Source: Spinellus fusiger
Taxonomy: Eukaryota > Mucoromycota > Mucoromycetes > Mucorales > Phycomycetaceae
Direction: 5' to 3'
Length of the DNA: 64,000 nucleotides
Assembly (NCBI GenBank): GCA_025094145.1
Contig: JALLLS010000007.1
Coordinates: 434,001-498,000, forward strand
The notes below the pieces were generated by a model that saw only the letters and a program-made list of their open reading frames with translations, was not told the DNA's origin and ran no database searches. A program made the translations under genes and the position numbers. Position 1 is the first letter of the stretch. Every line of letters starts with the position of its first letter. Shown piece by piece: positions 57,769 through 64,000 of this stretch.

Positions 57769-60015
57769 TTATACAATAGGCTGAAAGGCCGTGCTATCAC
57801 TGTAATCACGAACAATTAAAGAATCGGAGAGAATGACATATTGCCATCCTGCCAATTGTGCTCTATAGAATTATTGTTTAGTGACCCTATTACTTTTACT
57901 GAATGACACTTACTTTGAATTGGGAGGTGCAGGTGCAATGATAAATGAACGATCAAAGGAATAACGAGCCCCTTTTAATCCAGTCGCTGATTTAAGATGT
58001 TACTATACAGGCATTTTCTGGATGACCTACCTTCTCGAAGTTCACCATGGATAGTAAGATACAAAACAACCTGGCAAGCATGAGAAGAAACAGGTACTTG
58101 CCATGCGTCTGTCATAAAGTTATTCGATTGTGCCAATGTATGGATTGTAGGTGGAAGAATTGTGAACTGTTTAATAATAGCCTCATTTCCCATTATCAAT
58201 TGACGAATGCCACCTATACATAAAAATCAGTTTAGTTCAGTTATACTCCAACATAAATACCTTGGCACCATGTTGTCTGGGCACATGATGTACGACTAGA
58301 GACCACTGAAAAGGTGGCCTGAGTATCGTATAGATCCAAGAGTGCTGCCCGATTGGAATCAAACAAAGGAAAGTATCTATACAAATAAGTCTATTTTACC
58401 CTCAAATCTACTTCCTTACTTTGATACAAAATCCTCGGTCGCTTCTTTGGAGACAGCTTGATCAAAGAATCCAGGCTTTACAGCAGGTAGCTGAAGTTGA
58501 GGTCCAGGTATAGAAGCAATAGGTGCATTTTGTACGTCACCTATGGGCTGTTGATCTAGTATTTTCACCGAGGGATAAAGAAGGGCAATATTCCTATTCA
58601 TCAGTCCAAAATCATAGGATGTCCTTTCTTTACCTCTGATAAACACTCCATTCATGGTTTAGCTGGACAGGATTGCCCGCCAAAAGAAGTTCTGTCAGAT
58701 GTGGTAATCTTTTTCCAAGTCTATCGAGACTTCGGAAATCTTCAATGTCATTTTCCTGCAGGGATAAGTTCTGAAGATTGGGAAAGAGCTCTGGCAGCTT
58801 CAGTAAAGGCGATACTGACCAGAACTTATTCCGGGCAAATGATATAGTCATCAGCTATATGCCTTTTAGTCAGTAGAGCGAGAGAAGGTTATGAACTAAC
58901 ACTCACCGATTCACCAAACATATCTTTTGCTACATGTAATAGCCGTGAAATAACAGACGTCACTGAATACTTTGACTTTGGTAGTTCGTCCAGGTTAAGA
59001 AAGCCTAGTGAAGGATCCCATCTTTCCTTTAGTAACTCCTCCAGCGCATTAGGACGTTGCCCTGAATGAGTCTGCTTTGGTCGTTCTGGAGGAGCCAATG
59101 TTCTCTCATTGACACGATGAATAGAAAGCTACGACATCAGCTCACTTTTCAATGCATTCCTGGACCTACATAGTGCTGTCTGTAGGGAATATCATGGAGA
59201 CGACACAATCTTTGTGCCATATCTTCAGTAGGAAGAATAAGCGTCATACTTCCCTGGCCATATACCACCTAGGCAATCTATATCAGTCTGTGTTTTTTTC
59301 TATACACTACTTACATCCACTCCTTCCCAATCTAGGTGAGATTTACGATAGAGAAAAGCAACAGCCTCATCTTCACCACCATGGGGATAGCCTGAGACCT
59401 TTTTTTTTCATTTTGCCTGGTATCAGCCTAGTTCTGTATGCCTTGTACTTACTCTCACTGCTGCCTGTCCAGGTCCACTAGTATTCACTATCAGCACTAC
59501 AGTCAAAAGAAGCATGCTTACATTACGTGTGTATCCATTGGAATGTCCTCATCTACCAGCTCACGAGTGAATCGTTGAGGAGGTTTTCCACCTCTTCCAC
59601 GAATGGACATGGAGTTACCAAATGTATGATAGCCTCCTCTTCTATTATTATCTTCGGGTGGGTGGTCTCTTTTGTGAGATGGATACTGGTTTTTGGAATC
59701 CTTGTGGTAATTGCCTTGGTAATGACCTCTGCCTCTATAGTTATCATGGCGTTGTCCATGTTTTGGTGGATAAGGTCCATAGTTGTCTCTGTCTTTAGGT
59801 GCTCGCTGATTATCATTATGGGTAGGGCCTAGACGAGATGAGATGGGTTGGCTGGAGCGTTGGTCATGTCTGTAGTCCTGCTCATGTCTATAGCCCTGAT
59901 CTTGTCTATAGTTCTGGTCGTAGTACGCGTCGTTGGCATAATAGTCGTCTCTACTCTTTCCGTAGTTTTGTCCACCTCTTCCACGTCCACGTCCACGTCC
60001 TCGAGAAGATTCCAT
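57769..60015 (-). CDS. MEX67: mRNA export factor Mex67/NXF1
   Basis: Eleven exons close in phase to 581 residues: 60015-59565, 59496-59453, 59398-59315, 59268-59170, 59128-58907, 58854-58634, 58593-58420, 58376-58261, 58213-58031, 57971-57914, 57862-57769. The N-terminus (1-150) is RGG- and Tyr/Asp-rich, suited to RNA binding. An RRM-like part (151-240) starts LLIVNTSGPGQAAV. Leucine-rich repeats (about 295-390) include LPELFPNLQNLSLQENDI and LPHLTELLLAGNPVQL. The NTF2-like domain (about 425-581) has YFPLFDSNRAALLDLYD and GWQYVILSDSLIVRDYS. Mex67 pairs with an Mtr2-like partner and carries mRNPs through nuclear pores. The stop follows the NTF2-like fold directly, and no UBA domain is seen. 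Confidence 0.92.
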
Positions 60016-60316
60016 TGTTATAATAATTGGCTCTGGTCAGGAATAATAATAATAAGGAAAGTTGAGTGGTTCTGCTTTTAGATCTGCCTGCCTGTGTATC
60101 TGTCTGTCTGTGTGCCTGTGTATCTGTCTGTCATTCTCTCACAGTCACAGTCACTCCACTCCCCCTTTCTCCCTTTTCCTATGACTCTTTCCTTATGATT
60201 TCCCCCCTTTCCATTCCTCCACTTTGCCCGTGTCTTTATTTTATAGAGGGAAACGGATTCATTTGCCTGCTTTTTTGTCTTTTTTTTATTGGATAAAGTA
60301 TAACAATAATAAAGAA
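60016..60316. other. Intergenic between MEX67 and PPG1
   Basis: About 300 bp separating two minus-strand genes. It is pyrimidine-rich on the plus strand (TCTGTCTG, CCCCTTTCTCCC), so it is purine-rich upstream of MEX67. It probably contains the MEX67 promoter and the PPG1 3' end. Confidence 0.5.
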
Positions 60317-61739
60317 TTATAAAAAATATTCAATGCTGTTTTCGTACTAGTAATAGATGTCAGCCAACGTATTCCAAATACTGTAGAGAATAGATGTACA
60401 ACTACCACCACCACCACCACCATCACCACTACCACTAATAATAACAATAACAATAAAAGACTTACTTTGTTGGACTGTTGGGAGTTGCGTTCATTCTCAG
60501 GTGCAGCATCAAATATATTGAAGAATCGCTCCCCATAGATGCCTACTTCTAGAATCGATGCAAGATTACCGCATCGATAGCAATAGTTGGGTGCAGACCA
60601 TACTGTGGATAGCTTATCATCAAACAGCACCTATGTATTCTCCTGTGAGTCATTTCTATTGAGCCCTTTCCATTGAGCCCTTCTTACTTGATAACCAGCA
60701 TTGCAGAGTTGATGAGCACGTAGAATATGGGACATATTGTTCATATGAAGAAAACGATCGACTACTGAGCTACCAAATGTATAACCAGCCCCCCTATACA
60801 ACAGACCCTAAATGACTTTCTCTTTATGGTGATACTTACCTTGCAGAGATGGAAAATTCCTCTTTTTCAGGATCAGGATCTGACCATACAAGATCTGCCA
60901 TGGCTCCTTCATGGGGAATCTCTACTGGATTAAGCAAACCTCATCCACCTAATAAATAACTTACCTTTGAATCTGTCAATGACCTTGATTTGATCCAAAA
61001 CATGAATGGTAGGAGAAAGACCTGACCTCCTGTTAATCCATTTCTTAGCAAGCACTAGTATTTACCTCCATGCACACAAAAGATACTGTCATCAATCACC
61101 ACAGAGAGTGTCAGATAGTCAAACATATCTGTAAAGTACTGCCACACCTGTGATGATCCATATTTGCGCATACACTCTGTATAGAATCCATAGGTCTGTT
61201 TTGTAAATATTTTTCTTTTTTTCTCCAACACTGCTTACCTGAGTCACAGCCCTTGACTCATGGTTCCCACGTACAAGTTGAACACGGTCTGGATAGCGAA
61301 GTTTAAGACATGTCAACAGGGCAATAGTCTCTACACTGTACAGTCCACGGTCCACATAATCCCCTTGAATAGAATGAGTCTTTTATTGTTTTGTTTCTTT
61401 TTTTTTTATTCTTCCAGCAACAACTGCAGCAACTGCAACAAAAGGGAGGAATCTGCTTACCCAAGAAAAGATAATTGGTATTGGGACAGTACCCTCCAAT
61501 ACGAAATATCTCAATCAAGTCATAATACTGTCTGGTCTTATGAGTCTATTCCCTCTGCAGTGGTGTGCCTACCCATGAATATCGCCTACAACCGTAACAG
61601 GTGCACTGATATGAATAACATTGCTCTCTCGTGCAAGCAACTCCTTTGTCCTCTCGCAGATCTCACGTAAAACACATTCTGCAAGAAGTTGTTTTTTGTA
61701 AAGTCGTTCTAGACATGCGTCAAGGTCCAGGGCCACCAT
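60317..61739 (-). CDS. PPG1: PP2A-like Ser/Thr protein phosphatase catalytic subunit (Ppg1 type)
   Basis: Nine exons close in phase to 310 residues: 61739-61573, 61531-61461, 61363-61239, 61195-61066, 61021-60965, 60921-60840, 60793-60688, 60630-60466, 60346-60317. Metal-binding PPP motifs are intact: GDIHG (52-56), GDYVDRG (80-86) and GNHESR (112-117), then HGG and [25 protein letters not shown] at the N-terminus, [10 protein letters not shown] and FDAAPEN near the end favour Ppg1 over PP4 or PP6. In yeast Ppg1 works with the Far (STRIPAK-like) complex. The last exon restores the conserved ...YFL carboxy-terminus, the methylation signal of PP2A-like enzymes. A (CAC)n-type microsatellite lies in the last intron (about 60400-60425). 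Confidence 0.92.
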
Positions 61740-62484
61740 AAGATTCCTTTTCTTTTTATATTCTCCAGCGTCAGTAGTTGTAGGTGGAGAATGGAAGAAA
61801 GAAAGTCTTTTATGGCTGCTGTTGCTAGTATTACTGTTGAAGAAGGCTCGCTCACTTTATTATTTTCTCTAGTGTGTCTTTGGCAGTGCAGTTATTGAGA
61901 TTGCTTTCTTCTTTATTTATTGATTCAGACAGAGATTGAGTAGACAATCTTTGGCTTATCTATGAATACGCAGGGCCTGTTTTTTTTTGGCTCAAGGACA
62001 AAGAATAGTAACAAAAACGGAAGCGTTGCCTAAAATGGGCAGTATGATTTTCGAAGACAATAGCTAATTACGTCATCCACTCATGAAGAGATGAAAATTA
62101 AAATAAAACCATAAAAGATAGACTGACTTACTTTTTTCTAGTATTTAAATACAGTATTCTACTCTAAAAAGAGACGATTGAAGTACTTTGTAGATAGTTC
62201 AAGATTACAAATAGAATACCTTTTAGAGAGGAATAGAGAGAGAGAGAGAATCGAAATGATATTTTTTTAAAAAAAAAAGCAATAAATCAATAAATCAAAG
62301 GAGACTATTCACTATTTTGTCTTTCACTTTTACACTTGATTTGAATCATATATCTCTTTAAAGTCTGTTGCAGTCAGATATATTAACTACAGATAAGTGA
62401 AATTAATATTAGTAGAAATAAGTCATTTATCTTATTATTGTTATTATTCTATTTCTATATATTTCTCAGAACTAAGAATTCTAC
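61740..62484. other. Upstream region of PPG1, nothing else recognised
   Basis: Contains the PPG1 5' region and then AT-rich spacer with an (AG)n run near 62238. No gene is supported. Confidence 0.5.
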
Positions 62485-62880
62485 ATAGTCATCAAGATAT
62501 AAATAAAATAAAGATGTAACATGTTTGTAGAAGCAATCTATAGCCCTTATATGTATTTGGTTTTTATTAAGAAACTGTAGCAAGAATCTCACGTGTTGAC
62601 CCTACCAGATGAATGATAATTAAGACATCTTTAGACGATACTAGTTGGAACTATGACCATCCATTTATTTTACGGGATTTGGTCCACAATATTAATACTA
62701 TAGTCTATTCTATATATTTATTCTCCAAACATGTCTTGATTCATTCACTCTAAAGTGAAGATGACTGTCAATATACATATCATACTTTATTCAGATGCAC
62801 AAATACTCAACACATCTCTATCTATGAAATTACAAAGATGTAGATATCTTATCAATAATACAATGTATCATTCTTTAAAT
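62485..62880 (+). repeat. Dispersed repeat R, copy 2
   Basis: Same family and orientation as 53755-54180, with about the same extent. Non-coding. Confidence 0.5.
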
Positions 62881-62959
62881 TGTCAAACTAATTTTTATTA
62901 TTGTCTAATTTTAGTGATTTTTTGTACTCTGAGGTTTATGCTATATAAAGGCTTGGATT

Positions 62960-63030
62960 CCTTCTGACAGGATTGTATGTGTCAATAAAATTGAAGTCAT
63001 TGACCTCCATGCAAAAAGCTACCAGAGAAA
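62960..63030 (+). repeat. LINE 3' tail fragment
   Basis: TGTGTCAATAAAATTGAAGTCATTGACCTCCATGC followed by an A-run matches the end of the LINE copy at 11903-11947. It is a very short, strongly 5'-truncated tail or part of a SINE-like derivative. The motif also occurs at about 45770. Confidence 0.55.
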
Positions 63031-63244
63031 TAAAAAACCATTTGCCTGATTCTTTCATTGATATTTAATGTAGTGCAATGGTATCTTGATAAGTCTGTTT
63101 TAACATTTAATTTATATGAAAGAAAATAAAATTCAATTATCACTTAATCGGATAGAACAGATAATGATAGAAATAAAGATACTATTGTTTAATTTTATAT
63201 TCAAATGTTTGACATTAGTTTTTAATAAAGTTCAAAGTATTTAT

Positions 63245-64000
63245 TTTTATTTTTGGATGTAATTTGCTATTCGCGCATTGGGTATATTAGCCACTCTATG
63301 AGATCGTTTGAAAAAATGGGATAGACATAGAAGCAATTCAAATACAAAGTGAAAAAATAAATACAGAGAAATACAAAACTTCAAATGAGAGAAAAATAAG
63401 AGTAAATAATAATACAGAAATAGACATCTAAAAGGCCATAAAGTCAGCAAGGAAAACAAGACACTAAAAAGATAACCGTTCTCCTGTAGCGATTAGAAAT
63501 CCAACGAGGGATTCTTAGAGCAACTCGGACAATCCTGAAAATAAATACAGCAATCACACTAGCAGCTTCTGGCTTTGCTAACTTAGTTGAGAATAGGTGG
63601 TAGAAGAGAGATCGGAGAGAGAATGAAGCGTCTGTTGTAGGAGTATTTATACTCTATGGCGGCGTCGGCGTTCCTGTTCAACACATCCATCAGCAGCTTC
63701 AATGAGCAGGCTACCAGCTGATGGCCCTGCCTTAAAATCTCGAGTAGACGTGACTCGATCAATGGCTTACAGCAGTATTAGCAAACTCAGCCAAAGATCT
63801 CGTTATTTAACAAAAGAGTTAACCGTACGTGGCAGAGGATTTAGATAACAGTCAAGGGGATGAACGTCTTGTGGTGGGGCAGGAACTAAGAAAAACAAGA
63901 ACATAGAGCGTTCATGATCAACGAACGTGCAAGTGAGAAAGTGGTCCTGGTTGGCAGATGGGGTGGCCACATTGGTAAGGAACTAAAGGTGTTAGTGGTA
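63245..64000 (-). repeat. Dispersed repeat E, copy 3, and its GC-richer upstream part
   Basis: From about 63530 down to 63245 the minus strand matches the repeat at 33900-34262, ending ATACTTTGAAC. The upstream part to the window edge is clearly richer in G and C than the surroundings. On the minus strand it contains GAGTATAAATACTCC, a TATA-like box, at about 63640. Short open stretches occur but no product is recognised. It may be the promoter end of the mobile element that yields repeat E. The unit continues past the window. Confidence 0.4.

Noticed and set aside
60286..60465. Val/Leu-rich C-terminal extension of the phosphatase read straight through the CAC microsatellite
   Set aside because: It is intron sequence: a GTAAGT donor at 60465 and an AG before the last 30-nt exon restore the conserved YFL terminus.
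1..64000. tRNA, rRNA or CRISPR features
   Set aside because: I scanned for B-box-like GGTTCRA motifs and regularly spaced short repeats on both strands and found none with a supporting structure.

Overview
The window looks like nuclear DNA from an early-diverging filamentous fungus, most likely Mucoromycota. The evidence is AT-rich spacer DNA, many short introns (mostly about 40-70 nt), compact housekeeping genes, and islands crowded with Tc1/mariner, Gypsy-type LTR and LINE remnants. This placement comes from gene style and repeat style, not from a database comparison. No tRNA, rRNA or CRISPR array was recognised.

Layout. 1-9.2 kb is a transposon island holding a decayed but structurally complete Ty3/Gypsy-like element (1587-6994, minus strand) and several solo LTRs. 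9.2-10.5 kb carries a SET-domain H3K9 methyltransferase (Clr4/DIM-5 type). 10.5-19.1 kb is a second island with a 5'-truncated LINE, nested LTRs and four Tc1-type relics. 19.4-23.6 kb is gene-dense: YIP1, an 11-exon SWI/SNF SMARCD/Snf12-type subunit, and a 6-phosphogluconolactonase-family gene. 24-36.2 kb is the largest repeat island. It includes a Tc1 element inserted in another Tc1 element, and two 476-bp LTRs facing head to head as a near-perfect palindrome. 36.3-42.4 kb holds a second copy of the lactonase gene and a 17-exon valyl-tRNA synthetase. 42.7-44.9 kb is a zinc-finger Plavaka/Tnp2-like transposase gene. 46.8-50.9 kb is a full-size ABCB multidrug-type transporter. 51-57.3 kb is again repeats: a LINE 3' end, a short TIR element, a solo LTR and a LINE ORF1 relic. 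57.8-61.7 kb has two minus-strand housekeeping genes, the mRNA exporter Mex67/NXF1 and the PP2A-like phosphatase Ppg1. The right edge is repeat sequence.

The genes do not form one pathway. They cover chromatin (H3K9 methylation, SWI/SNF), secretion (Yip1), translation (ValRS), mRNA export (Mex67), signalling (Ppg1), the pentose phosphate shunt (two lactonases) and efflux (ABCB). Exon structures were built by hand from GT/GC-AG sites, reading frame and family conservation. They are inferences, though internally consistent because all phases close.

The most notable observations are the LTR family with consistent 4-bp target duplications, the 2 x 476 bp LTR palindrome, the lactonase duplication whose differences are confined to one ~150-bp patch, two Tc1 copies sharing the same stop codons, a Mex67 without a visible UBA domain, and a ValRS with a probable dual-targeting N-terminus and a GC-AG intron. 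I did not find a clear new biological system; the unusual content is mainly mobile-element structure.
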